Source: Winogradskyella_A sp963966315 (GTDB lineage: Bacteria > Bacteroidota > Bacteroidia > Flavobacteriales > Flavobacteriaceae). Taken from it: 19,749 nt of DNA. Under the pieces are notes generated by a model. The model saw only the letters and a program-made list of their open reading frames with translations. It did no database searches and was not told where the DNA came from. The stretch covers positions 1 through 19,749 of the forward strand of contig CAWZYX010000050.1 of NCBI GenBank assembly GCA_963966315.1, read 5' to 3'. A program made the position numbers and the translations under genes. This document shows positions 6,817-14,362 of the stretch, in pieces (within the stretch, counting starts at the first letter, position 1; each line of letters opens with the position of its first letter).

Positions 6817-7567
6817 AAAACAGAATTATTCCTACGTAGGGGTAGCCTTTATCATACTGGTGTTTGGAATCATTTTTATTCCGAGAATTGTCGATAGGGT
6901 TTCCAAAAAAGACATCTCCAGGGAAGAAAGCCGTTCAACATCGGTTTCTGTGAATTCCGAGGAAAACCAGACGGGAGAAAGTGGTCTTGAGTACCTTGTG
7001 GTAAATGGGGAGCGTAAAAAAGTACCTGATTTTCAGTTCACCAATCAGGATGGGGAGCTTGTGAGTAATGAAGATTACCAGGGGAAAGTATATGTTGTAG
7101 AATTCTTCTTTACAACCTGTCCTACAATATGTCCTAAAATGAACTACAATCTCGTTCAAATTCAGGATTACTTTGAAAACGAAAAAGATTTTGGAGTCGC
7201 ATCCTTTACAATTACTCCTTCAATTGATACCCCTGAAGTACTAAAGGCCTACGCAGAGAAATACGGTATCAGTAATCCTCATTGGAATTTATTGACGGGG
7301 GAAAGAGAGGCGATTTACAAGCTGGCCAACGAAGGTTTCAACTTGTATACCGCCGAAGATTCATCGGTTGAAGGCGGATTTGAGCATTCCGGGAATTTTG
7401 CCTTGATAGATAAGCAAGGTTACATCAGATGCAGGCTTAACCCATTCGGCAGTCCCATGATTTACTACAACGGTATTGTGACCGAAGCAGAGGGTCAGGA
7501 CGACGAAGGGATCCCCCAGGAAATTACTATCTTGAAGGAAGACATTGCAAAACTATTGAACGAATAA
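6809..7567 (+). CDS. SCO1/SenC copper chaperone for cytochrome oxidase
   Basis: SCO-family thioredoxin-fold protein, 252 residues, that delivers copper to the CuA site of oxidase subunit II and/or reduces its cysteines. An N-terminal membrane anchor (about 8-25) is followed by a low-complexity Ser/Glu linker (about 35-60) and the SCO domain (about 70-250). The copper ligands are visible: CPTIC (Cys104 and Cys108) and a downstream His193 in FEHSGNFALID. An extra Cys208 lies close to that strand. The ATG lies inside the last codons of the preceding SCO-like gene (8-base overlap), and the DUF420 gene follows after 2 bases, so translation is likely coupled. Placement after the oxidase genes supports a function in CuA assembly. 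Confidence 0.95.
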   Translation: MAKKQNYSYVGVAFIILVFGIIFIPRIVDRVSKKDISREESRSTSVSVNSEENQTGESGLEYLVVNGERKKVPDFQFTNQDGELVSNEDYQGKVYVVEFFFTTCPTICPKMNYNLVQIQDYFENEKDFGVASFTITPSIDTPEVLKAYAEKYGISNPHWNLLTGEREAIYKLANEGFNLYTAEDSSVEGGFEHSGNFALIDKQGYIRCRLNPFGSPMIYYNGIVTEAEGQDDEGIPQEITILKEDIAKLLNE

Positions 7568-7569
7568 TA

Positions 7570-8091
7570 ATGACGGATACCCAGATTTCAGAAAAAAAAT
7601 ACAATAAGTGGATCATTTTATTGTCCGTAGTGATTCCTCTTGTGGTAGCCCTTCTTTTTAGAGTAAAAGTCGACCTTGAGCTACCGGTATTCTTGCCTCC
7701 TATATACGCCTCTATAAATGCGCTCACTGCAGTGATTCTGGTGGTGGCAGTATTGGCTATAAAACAGGGGAAGCGAAAGTTGCATGAACGTCTTATGAAG
7801 TTCGCTATTCTTCTATCGGCCCTGTTTCTGGTAATGTACGTGCTGTACCACATGACCAGTGATTCCACCTCTTACGAAGGAGGGTATAAACCTGTTTATT
7901 ACTTCATACTAATATCCCATATCCTTTTATCAATAGGAGTGATCCCATTTGTCCTCATTACCTATGTTCGTGCCATCACCAATAACTTTGAACGTCACAA
8001 GAAAATTGCCAAGATCACATTTCCACTCTGGCTCTATGTAGCAGTGACCGGTGTCATTGTTTACGTGATGATAGCGCCTTATTATACCTAA
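7570..8091 (+). CDS. DUF420 membrane protein (YozB-like)
   Basis: Integral-membrane protein of 173 residues with five hydrophobic segments (about 14-31, 39-63, 76-96, 106-133, 146-170). The topology and conserved-looking His positions (KLHERLMKFA, YHMTSD, ISHILLS, ERHKKIAK) match the DUF420 family, which is often encoded with SCO and caa3 oxidase genes. It starts 2 bases after the SCO stop. The function is not established; the neighbourhood suggests oxidase or heme A assembly, and the histidines could be heme or metal ligands, but this is inference. Confidence 0.85.
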   Translation: MTDTQISEKKYNKWIILLSVVIPLVVALLFRVKVDLELPVFLPPIYASINALTAVILVVAVLAIKQGKRKLHERLMKFAILLSALFLVMYVLYHMTSDSTSYEGGYKPVYYFILISHILLSIGVIPFVLITYVRAITNNFERHKKIAKITFPLWLYVAVTGVIVYVMIAPYYT

Positions 8092-8098
8092 TCAATCA

Positions 8099-8311
8099 AT
8101 GAAAAAATTTCTTTTCAGCATAGGCTTGTTATTTGGGATCATGGTTCTGCCGTTGGAAGCCCAGTGTGCCATGTGCCGGGCAGTTTTGGAGAGTGAGGTC
8201 GACCAGTCTGCAGCTGAGGGTATTAATAATGGAATTATGTATCTTATGGCAATTCCTTACATTTTGGTGGGTGGTCTGGGCTACATTATTTACAGACGAT
8301 TCAAGCGCTAG
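8099..8311 (+). CDS. Small CxxC membrane protein of the SCO cluster
   Basis: A 70-residue protein: signal peptide (about 1-21), then a mature N-terminus with CAMC (Cys23 and Cys26), a short polar helix (about 29-43), one membrane segment (about 46-65) and a positively charged tail RRFKR. The charge pattern suggests the CxxC faces the periplasm with the tail in the cytoplasm. It starts 7 bases after the DUF420 stop and is the last gene of this cluster. I do not recognise a named family. The paired cysteines at a mature N-terminus beside a copper chaperone suggest a thiol or copper partner in oxidase assembly. Size, clean signal peptide and operon position support a real gene. Confidence 0.75.
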   Translation: MKKFLFSIGLLFGIMVLPLEAQCAMCRAVLESEVDQSAAEGINNGIMYLMAIPYILVGGLGYIIYRRFKR

Positions 8312-8367
8312 TAAAATTTCTTCTTCTCCCTGTAACAAATAGCGCCTGAGAAAGTCTTAAGATTATC

Positions 8368-8429
8368 CCAACAAAACAACTTCTTAACAGTTTGTTGGCA
8401 CAGTAGGCGACGGCATTTTATTAAAATTG
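8368..8429 (+). promoter_or_regulatory. Inverted repeat and weak promoter before the exporter operon
   Basis: CCAACAAA (8368-8375) and TTTGTTGG (8391-8398) form a perfect eight-base inverted repeat with a 15-base spacer, and the right arm contains TTG sequences where a -33 element could lie. TAAAATTG (8422-8429) matches TAnnTTTG except one base and lies 21 bases before the ATG. The spacing from the TTG at 8395-8397 is long (24). The repeat could be the operator of a regulator; the regulator is not in the window. A palindrome TCTTAAGA (8355-8362) lies further upstream. Confidence 0.35.
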
Positions 8430-8450
8430 CAACGAAAATACTAGGCACAC

Positions 8451-9152
8451 ATGATCTCGATTAAAGACCTTCATAAATCCTATCAGATGGGGAGCAATAG
8501 CCTCCATGTTCTCAAGGGAATCAATTTTAATGTTCAAGAAGGGGAATTGGTATCCATAATGGGATCATCGGGTTCCGGAAAATCTACTTTACTCAATATT
8601 CTAGGAATGCTGGATGAAGCGGATAAAGGTAGTTATGTTCTGGATGGTGTTCCCATCAAAAACTTAAATGAAAAGATAGCAGCGCGCTACCGAAATAAAT
8701 TTCTGGGATTTATTTTCCAATCCTTTAATCTCATCAACTACAAATCGGCTTTAGACAATGTGGCTATGCCGTTATATTATCAGGGATTGAAACGGAAAGA
8801 ACGCGTGGAAAAGGCAGAACATTACCTGGAAAAAGTGGGTTTGGCCCAGTGGTCGCATCACTTGCCTAGTGAACTCTCCGGAGGACAAAAACAGCGTGTG
8901 GCCATTGCGAGAGCATTGGCGAGCGATCCGAAAGTTCTGTTAGCAGACGAACCTACTGGGGCTTTGGATTCGGTCACTTCGCATGAGGTGATGGATTTAA
9001 TTCAAGGGATCAATGACGAGGGAAAGACCATTCTCATCGTTACGCACGAAGACGATATTGCGCACATGACCAAGAGAATTGTGCACCTGAAGGACGGGGT
9101 GATCATCGATGACAAGCCGGTGAAACAAATAAGAGCAAAAGAATATGTTTAA
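8451..9152 (+). CDS. ABC transporter ATP-binding protein (MacB/LolD type)
   Basis: Stand-alone ATPase of 233 residues that powers the two membrane proteins encoded next. Walker A GSSGSGKST (38-46), Q-loop Gln90 in FIFQSFNL, signature LSGGQ (142-146), Walker B VLLADEP (162-168) and switch His199 (VTHE) are all intact. The context with FtsX-type permeases, a membrane-fusion protein and TolC places it in the MacB class of mechanotransmission exporters. In E. coli MacB the ATPase is fused to the permease; here it is separate. It overlaps the first permease gene by 8 bases and follows a 139-base gap holding a candidate promoter. Confidence 0.95.
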   Translation: MISIKDLHKSYQMGSNSLHVLKGINFNVQEGELVSIMGSSGSGKSTLLNILGMLDEADKGSYVLDGVPIKNLNEKIAARYRNKFLGFIFQSFNLINYKSALDNVAMPLYYQGLKRKERVEKAEHYLEKVGLAQWSHHLPSELSGGQKQRVAIARALASDPKVLLADEPTGALDSVTSHEVMDLIQGINDEGKTILIVTHEDDIAHMTKRIVHLKDGVIIDDKPVKQIRAKEYV

Positions 9153-10389
9153 TATAGAGCGCTGGCAGGAAATTTTTGAAACCCTTAGAAAAAACAAGCT
9201 TCGGACGGTACTGACAGGAGTATCTGTGGCATCCGGTATTTTTATCCTGGTTATTCTCCTCGGATTCAGCTCGGGTATTCAGAATGGCGTGACCGAACAA
9301 TTCTCTGATGATGCAACCAATGAAATCAGCATCAGAACCAGAAGCACTACCAAAAGTTACAAAGGCCTTAATCCCAATCGAAGAATCCAGCTTAAGAATG
9401 AGGATTTCGAAAATATCACAACTACATACGACGATTATCTGGAGTACCGATCGGCCAATTACTCCATTTGGGGCGGGCAGATCGTCTACAAAGGAGAAAC
9501 AGGAAATTTTAGTGTTCGAGGCGTGCATCCTGATTTTCAGTACATCGAAAACTCCAATATCGTTCAGGGGCGTTTCATCAATCAGGCCGATTTCAATGAG
9601 GCACGAAAGGTAATTGTCATTGGAACCAAGGTAAAAACGGAGATGTTTAAGGGTAAAGACCCCATCGATGAAATAGTGTCTGTTTTTGGTATTAATTTCA
9701 AGGTCATTGGGGTGTATTCAGACCCTGGAGGGGCACGTGAAGAGGACAATGTATACGTACCAATAAGTTCTGCTCAGGTTGCTTTTAATGGTGGCGACCG
9801 AGTGAGAAGTATGCAGTTCACAGTTCCCATGCAGGAGAGTCTCGAAAAATCTGTTGAGGTATCCAATTTATTACTGGAAAGTATAGACAGAGATCTGAGA
9901 CAAAAATACATCATCGCTCCCGACGACACCGCTGCTATTCGCGTAGGAAACACCTTAGAGGAGGCTCAAAAGATCTATTCGCTCATCGATATCATCAAAG
10001 CGGTTTTCTGGTTTGTTGGGATCGGTACCATCATAGCCGGAGTTGTAGGAGTAGGCAATATAATGGTCATCATTGTAAAGGAGCGCACAAAAGAAATAGG
10101 GATTCGAAAGGCCTTGGGGGCCGTGCCATTATCCATAGTGGGGATGATCTTGCAGGAATCGATTTTTGTCACCATGTTCTCTGGTTTATTTGGCCTTATT
10201 CTTGGCCTCGGAGTGTTAGAATTGGTTGGCCCCACAATTAATAACGATTGGATTAAGTACCCGCAGGTAGACTTTAATACCGCCTTGTATACTGTCTTCA
10301 TACTAGTTGCAGCCGGAAGTATAGCAGGGTTTATTCCAGCCTACAGAGCAGCCAAGATAAAGCCCATTGTGGCACTTAGAGACGAATAG
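9145..10389 (+). CDS. MacB/FtsX-type ABC permease 1
   Basis: Membrane subunit of 414 residues: helix one (about 20-42), a large periplasmic MacB_PCD domain (about 45-270), and an FtsX domain with three helices (about 283-307, 335-360, 375-400) including the family motif VKERTKEIGIRKALGA. Export uses mechanical transmission to the periplasmic adaptor rather than transport through the membrane. The N-terminus (MFNIERWQEIFE) closely parallels that of permease 2 (MFNKDRWDEIIE), so the pair arose by duplication and probably forms a heterodimer. The start codon lies within the end of the ATPase gene, and permease 2 follows 2 bases after the stop. Confidence 0.93.
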   Translation: MFNIERWQEIFETLRKNKLRTVLTGVSVASGIFILVILLGFSSGIQNGVTEQFSDDATNEISIRTRSTTKSYKGLNPNRRIQLKNEDFENITTTYDDYLEYRSANYSIWGGQIVYKGETGNFSVRGVHPDFQYIENSNIVQGRFINQADFNEARKVIVIGTKVKTEMFKGKDPIDEIVSVFGINFKVIGVYSDPGGAREEDNVYVPISSAQVAFNGGDRVRSMQFTVPMQESLEKSVEVSNLLLESIDRDLRQKYIIAPDDTAAIRVGNTLEEAQKIYSLIDIIKAVFWFVGIGTIIAGVVGVGNIMVIIVKERTKEIGIRKALGAVPLSIVGMILQESIFVTMFSGLFGLILGLGVLELVGPTINNDWIKYPQVDFNTALYTVFILVAAGSIAGFIPAYRAAKIKPIVALRDE

Positions 10390-10391
10390 AT

Positions 10392-11651
10392 ATGTTTAAT
10401 AAAGATCGTTGGGATGAAATTATAGAGGCACTGACTAGTAATAAGTCACGAACGTTGCTAACGGCCTTTGGAGTGTTTTGGGGAATTACCATTCTCGTAT
10501 TACTGCTTGCACTCACCAATGGACTTAAAAACGGGGTAACGGCCAGCTTCAGTAATTTTGCTGCCAATTCCATGTTCACCTGGACCCAGCGTGTATCCAT
10601 ACCCTACAAGGGCTTACCCAAAGGAAGACGATTCAATTATAAACTGGATGATGTGGCAGCTTTAACATCTGAGTTTCCAGAGCTTAAATATGTTTCGCCA
10701 AGGAATTCGTTGGGTGGATACAGAGGAGCCAATAATGTCATTCGTGGAACCAAGATTGGAGCCTTCCAGATTTATGGAGATTATCCCGAGTTTATCGAGC
10801 AGCAGCCTATGGACATTCTTGAAGGACGGTTCATTAATCATTCGGACCTTGAGACGAAAAGAAAAACCTGTGTTATAGGTATTGATGTGGTTGCGGGACT
10901 ATATGACAAAGGAGAAGAAGTGATTGGCTCCTACATCAAAATTAATGGGGTCAACTTCATGGTGGTAGGTGTTTTTAAAAATGTGAACAGCCAGGGCGAT
11001 CAGGAAGAGGAGGCCAATACCATTTTCATTCCGTTTACCACCTTTAATCAGGCCTTTAATTACGGAGATCGAGTCGGCTGGATGGCCATTACTGCTCACG
11101 ATGAATACAGTATTACCGAGATAAAGGACAGAGTGTTTGCTACCTTAAAGGAGCGGCACTCTGTGCATCCAAACGATGACCGGGCTTTTGGTCATAGAGA
11201 TATTTCTGAACAGTTTTCGAAAGTAACGGGCTTATTTGCCATCCTTACAGTAGTAGGGTATTTTGTTGGTGCGCTCATCTTGCTGTCCGGCATCATCGGC
11301 ATTTCAAACATTATGTTGATCGTGGTAAAAGAACGAACTAAAGAGATTGGTGTACGCCGTGCTTTAGGGGCTACACCATGGAGCATAAGATTACAAATAC
11401 TGCAGGAAAGCCTTTTACTCACTGTCATTGCAGGAATGACCGGTGTGGCATTTGCCGGTGGCGTTATTTGGCTTATGAACTACGCGCTCAATCAAGGGGG
11501 GCCGGTTGAAAATTTTTCCAATCCCAGCGTGGGCATGTCTGTGATTTTTACAGCGCTCACTATTCTAGTAGTTTCCGGTTTACTGGCAGGGATGATACCT
11601 GCAAATAGCGCAACGAAAATGAAACCAGTTGATGCTTTAAGAATCGAATAA
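10392..11651 (+). CDS. MacB/FtsX-type ABC permease 2
   Basis: Paralogue of the preceding permease, 419 residues with the same order: N-terminal helix, periplasmic MacB_PCD domain with YKGLPKGRR matching YKGLNPNRR of permease 1, and an FtsX domain with VKERTKEIGVRRALGA. The two differ considerably across the periplasmic part, suggesting divided roles, for example different contacts with the two adaptor proteins of this operon. One ATPase gene serves both permeases, consistent with an ATPase homodimer plus permease heterodimer. Confidence 0.93.
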   Translation: MFNKDRWDEIIEALTSNKSRTLLTAFGVFWGITILVLLLALTNGLKNGVTASFSNFAANSMFTWTQRVSIPYKGLPKGRRFNYKLDDVAALTSEFPELKYVSPRNSLGGYRGANNVIRGTKIGAFQIYGDYPEFIEQQPMDILEGRFINHSDLETKRKTCVIGIDVVAGLYDKGEEVIGSYIKINGVNFMVVGVFKNVNSQGDQEEEANTIFIPFTTFNQAFNYGDRVGWMAITAHDEYSITEIKDRVFATLKERHSVHPNDDRAFGHRDISEQFSKVTGLFAILTVVGYFVGALILLSGIIGISNIMLIVVKERTKEIGVRRALGATPWSIRLQILQESLLLTVIAGMTGVAFAGGVIWLMNYALNQGGPVENFSNPSVGMSVIFTALTILVVSGLLAGMIPANSATKMKPVDALRIE

Positions 11652-11678
11652 TTCACAAGACTTAAATAAACACAAATA

Positions 11679-12842
11679 ATGAAACGAACAACTACAGTAA
11701 TTCTGTTAATCGTCATAGTTGGAGCCTTTGCAACAGCGCTTATTTATCTATGGCAAAAAAATCAGGAAGATCCAATTGTCTATCAAACAGAAGGTCCTTC
11801 TGAACAAACCATTGTAGTGAAGACCATGGCCACTGGTAGTATTGTCCCAAAAGAGGAAGTACTGATCAAGCCAAATATCTCCGGAGTGGTAGATAAGGTG
11901 TTTGTCGAGGCAGGAGAATATGTGGAATCCGGAGACCTGATTGCTCAGATCAGGGTGATTCCGAACGTGTCTTCCCTGACCAGTGCAAAGAATAATATCG
12001 CTTCCAACCGAACTGCCTTACAAACTGCTGAGATTAATTTTAAAACACAGGAGGCCATATACAATAGGCAAAAGTCGCTTTTTGATAAAGGAGTAGTCTC
12101 TGCCAATGATTTTGATCAGGTGAATAATTCCTACCTGCAGGCCAAGCAACAGGTCGAGCAGGCTCGAATTGACGTGCAGCAGGCGCAACAGAATTATGAC
12201 ATCATTAAAACCGGTACGACTTCCGGTCTTGGCAATATTGCACAGACACAGGTGAGAGCGACCGTTTCTGGCATGGTACTGGATGTGCCCATCAAAGAAG
12301 GGAACCAGGTAATTGAAGCGAATAACTTTAATGAAGGAACTTCCATAGCATCTTTGGCTGATATTAAAAAAATGATTTTTGAAGGAAAGATCGATGAGAG
12401 TGAAGTTGGAAAAATTAAAGAAGGACTGCCACTTGAGATCACAGTTGGTGCCATTGAAAATATAAAGTTTGATGCTGTTCTTGATTATATCGCACCTAAA
12501 GGAATTGCCGAAAATGGAGCCATTCAGTTTGCGATAAAAGGTTCTCTCAAAAACCTTGACTCTACCTTTATCCGAGCCGGGTTGAGTGCAAATGCCTCCA
12601 TCATTCTGGACAAGGCAGAAAATGTTCTAGCCATCAGAGAAGCGCTTGTGCAGTACGATCGCAATACCCAAAAGCCGTTTATCGAGGTGGAGGTAGGAGA
12701 TCAGGAATTTGAGCGCAGGGATGTTGAGCTGGGCATTAGCAATGGGATCTATGTTGAGGTCAAAGATGGTGTTTCGGAAAACGACAAAATTAAAATCTGG
12801 AACCAGGTTCAGGGTTTGCAGTCCTTCGGGGCTCGCAATTAA
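11679..12842 (+). CDS. Periplasmic adaptor (membrane-fusion protein) 1 of the exporter
   Basis: HlyD/MacA-family adaptor, 387 residues, anchored by one membrane segment (about 5-24). The first lipoyl half is GVVDKVFVEAGEYVESGDL (about 68-90); a coiled-coil hairpin (about 95-180) carries the family motif LFDKGVVSANDFDQ; the second lipoyl half holds PIKEGNQV (about 204-211); beta-barrel and membrane-proximal domains complete it. It would link the permeases to TolC. It starts 27 bases after permease 2. The two lipoyl halves differ noticeably, and the second half has an insertion (EANNFNEG) compared with ordinary adaptors. Confidence 0.92.
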   Translation: MKRTTTVILLIVIVGAFATALIYLWQKNQEDPIVYQTEGPSEQTIVVKTMATGSIVPKEEVLIKPNISGVVDKVFVEAGEYVESGDLIAQIRVIPNVSSLTSAKNNIASNRTALQTAEINFKTQEAIYNRQKSLFDKGVVSANDFDQVNNSYLQAKQQVEQARIDVQQAQQNYDIIKTGTTSGLGNIAQTQVRATVSGMVLDVPIKEGNQVIEANNFNEGTSIASLADIKKMIFEGKIDESEVGKIKEGLPLEITVGAIENIKFDAVLDYIAPKGIAENGAIQFAIKGSLKNLDSTFIRAGLSANASIILDKAENVLAIREALVQYDRNTQKPFIEVEVGDQEFERRDVELGISNGIYVEVKDGVSENDKIKIWNQVQGLQSFGARN

Positions 12843-12876
12843 GCCGCTTTACTCCAATCAAGAAATTATTTGGATA

Positions 12877-12891
12877 GAAGTGTAACACTTC
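12877..12891. repeat. Short perfect palindrome between adaptor 1 and tolC
   Basis: GAAGTGT (12877-12883) and ACACTTC (12885-12891) flank a single A, giving a 15-base palindrome in the 78-base gap before the tolC start. It could be an operator half-site pair or a small mRNA hairpin setting the relative level of the outer-membrane channel. No T-run follows, so it is not an intrinsic terminator. Confidence 0.5.
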
Positions 12892-12920
12892 AAAAGTTGC
12901 AGAGACAAATAAATAACATT

Positions 12921-14360
12921 ATGAAAAAATCAATCCTATTTATACTCCTCATTATTGGGAGCAATATTCAAGCACAAAAGAAATGGACATTAAAAGAGTG
13001 TTTAGAGTACGCTTTTGAAAATAACATTTCCATCAAACAAAGTGAGCTTGATCTGGAATCTATTGAAGCAGATAAACTATCTGCATTAGGAAACTTTCTG
13101 CCTTCATTAAGTGCTGGTACAAATGTTTCTGAAAACACGGGTCTGAACTTTAACCCTGCTACCAATCAACCAGAGACCATTACCTTCTTATCAGCAACCG
13201 GTAGTATAAATATGGGGTACACCTTATTTGATGGTTTGAGAAATGTACGATCCGCTCAACGGGCTAAAATAGCTGAGCTTGCAGCCCAGTATCGACTCAA
13301 TAAAATGAAGGATGATATTTCCCTGCTTGTAGCGCAAAGCTATTTGCAGGTCATCCTGAACAAAGCCAACCTGAAAGCCCTCGTTTCTCAAAATGAGGTC
13401 ACTAAAGGGCAAATTAAGCAAACCGAAGATCAGGTGAATGCAGGGGTACTCCCTGAAGGGGACCTGTTGGATATTAAGGCTACAAATGCCAACGAAATGC
13501 AGTCCATCGTTGTTGCAGAAAATGCAGTTAAAATATCATTGATAAGCCTGGCACAATTATTACTAATCAAGGATTATGAGAACTTCGATATCCAGGAGGA
13601 AGGCTACAATCTGGTTAATGAAGACGTTGCAGGCAAGGGTGTGGACGAAATAATAGAGGCTGCAAAAGAAGTGCGTAGCGAAATAAGAATTGCCGAGCAA
13701 AATGTTGAACTGGCCATGAAAGACCTTCAGTTGGCTAAGGCAGCTTATTTTCCAAGACTTTCGGCATTCTTTGGTTATAACACAAGGTATACCAATGCTA
13801 CTTCTTTTGAGCAATCGATCGACCCAGACACCCCTCCAACAACGCGACCAATCGGATTTGTGGAGGCCACCGGAGAAACTGTAGTTACCGAAGTACCAAG
13901 TTTAATTACAAATGTTGTCGAGGCCGATCCGTTTATTGACCAATTATGGCTTAACGATGGTATCGGATATGGATTGAGCCTTAATATACCCATATTGAAC
14001 GGCTTTAACACCAGAGCTAATGTGATGAGAGGAAAGATCAATTTAGAGCGTGCCAAATTTGATCTGGAGCAGACCAAGCTCGATTTAGAGTCTACAGTGT
14101 ATCAGGCATTTGTAGACGCAGAGGGTGCCTTGAAGTCTTACGACGCAGCTTTATCAGCACTGGAGTCCCAAGAGTTGGCATTTGCATATGCTCAGGAACG
14201 ATTTGATGTTGGGATCATCAACTCTATTGACTACAGACAATCCAAGTTTGCCTATGACAATGCTGTGATCAATGCGAACAGAACCAAATACGAATATATC
14301 TTCAGGCTTAAGGTTCTGGAATTGTATTTTGGTGTTCCGGCCATAGAACTAAAGTTTTAA
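12921..14360 (+). CDS. TolC-family outer-membrane channel
   Basis: Outer-membrane efflux channel of 479 residues from the ATG at 12921, which gives a typical signal peptide ending NIQAQ. The frame extends upstream to a TTG at 12870, but that would put 17 residues before the signal. Two repeats of the outer-membrane efflux protein fold are visible: the N-terminal half with long helices (WTLKECLEYAFENN near the mature start, typical of the family) and the C-terminal half with LNIPILNGFNTRANV and DVGIINSIDYRQSKFAYDNA. Between the strands of the second half lies an acidic and Thr/Pro-rich loop of about 50 residues (roughly 298-352), presumably at the cell surface. It sits between the two adaptor genes and completes a tripartite exporter. 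Confidence 0.93.
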   Translation: MKKSILFILLIIGSNIQAQKKWTLKECLEYAFENNISIKQSELDLESIEADKLSALGNFLPSLSAGTNVSENTGLNFNPATNQPETITFLSATGSINMGYTLFDGLRNVRSAQRAKIAELAAQYRLNKMKDDISLLVAQSYLQVILNKANLKALVSQNEVTKGQIKQTEDQVNAGVLPEGDLLDIKATNANEMQSIVVAENAVKISLISLAQLLLIKDYENFDIQEEGYNLVNEDVAGKGVDEIIEAAKEVRSEIRIAEQNVELAMKDLQLAKAAYFPRLSAFFGYNTRYTNATSFEQSIDPDTPPTTRPIGFVEATGETVVTEVPSLITNVVEADPFIDQLWLNDGIGYGLSLNIPILNGFNTRANVMRGKINLERAKFDLEQTKLDLESTVYQAFVDAEGALKSYDAALSALESQELAFAYAQERFDVGIINSIDYRQSKFAYDNAVINANRTKYEYIFRLKVLELYFGVPAIELKF

Positions 14361-14362
14361 TC

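Noticed and set aside
8305..8345. GCGCTA and TAGCGC inverted repeat after the small CxxC gene as a terminator
   Set aside because: Only six base pairs with a 29-base loop and no T-run; too weak to call.
8391..8414. TTGGCAC resembling a sigma-54 -24 element before the exporter operon
   Set aside because: The GG-N10-GC spacing required for sigma-54 is not met; the next GC is only 8 bases away, then 14.
9103..9528. 141-codon minus-strand frame spanning the ATPase-permease junction
   Set aside because: It opposes two confidently identified overlapping genes and shows no motif or start context.
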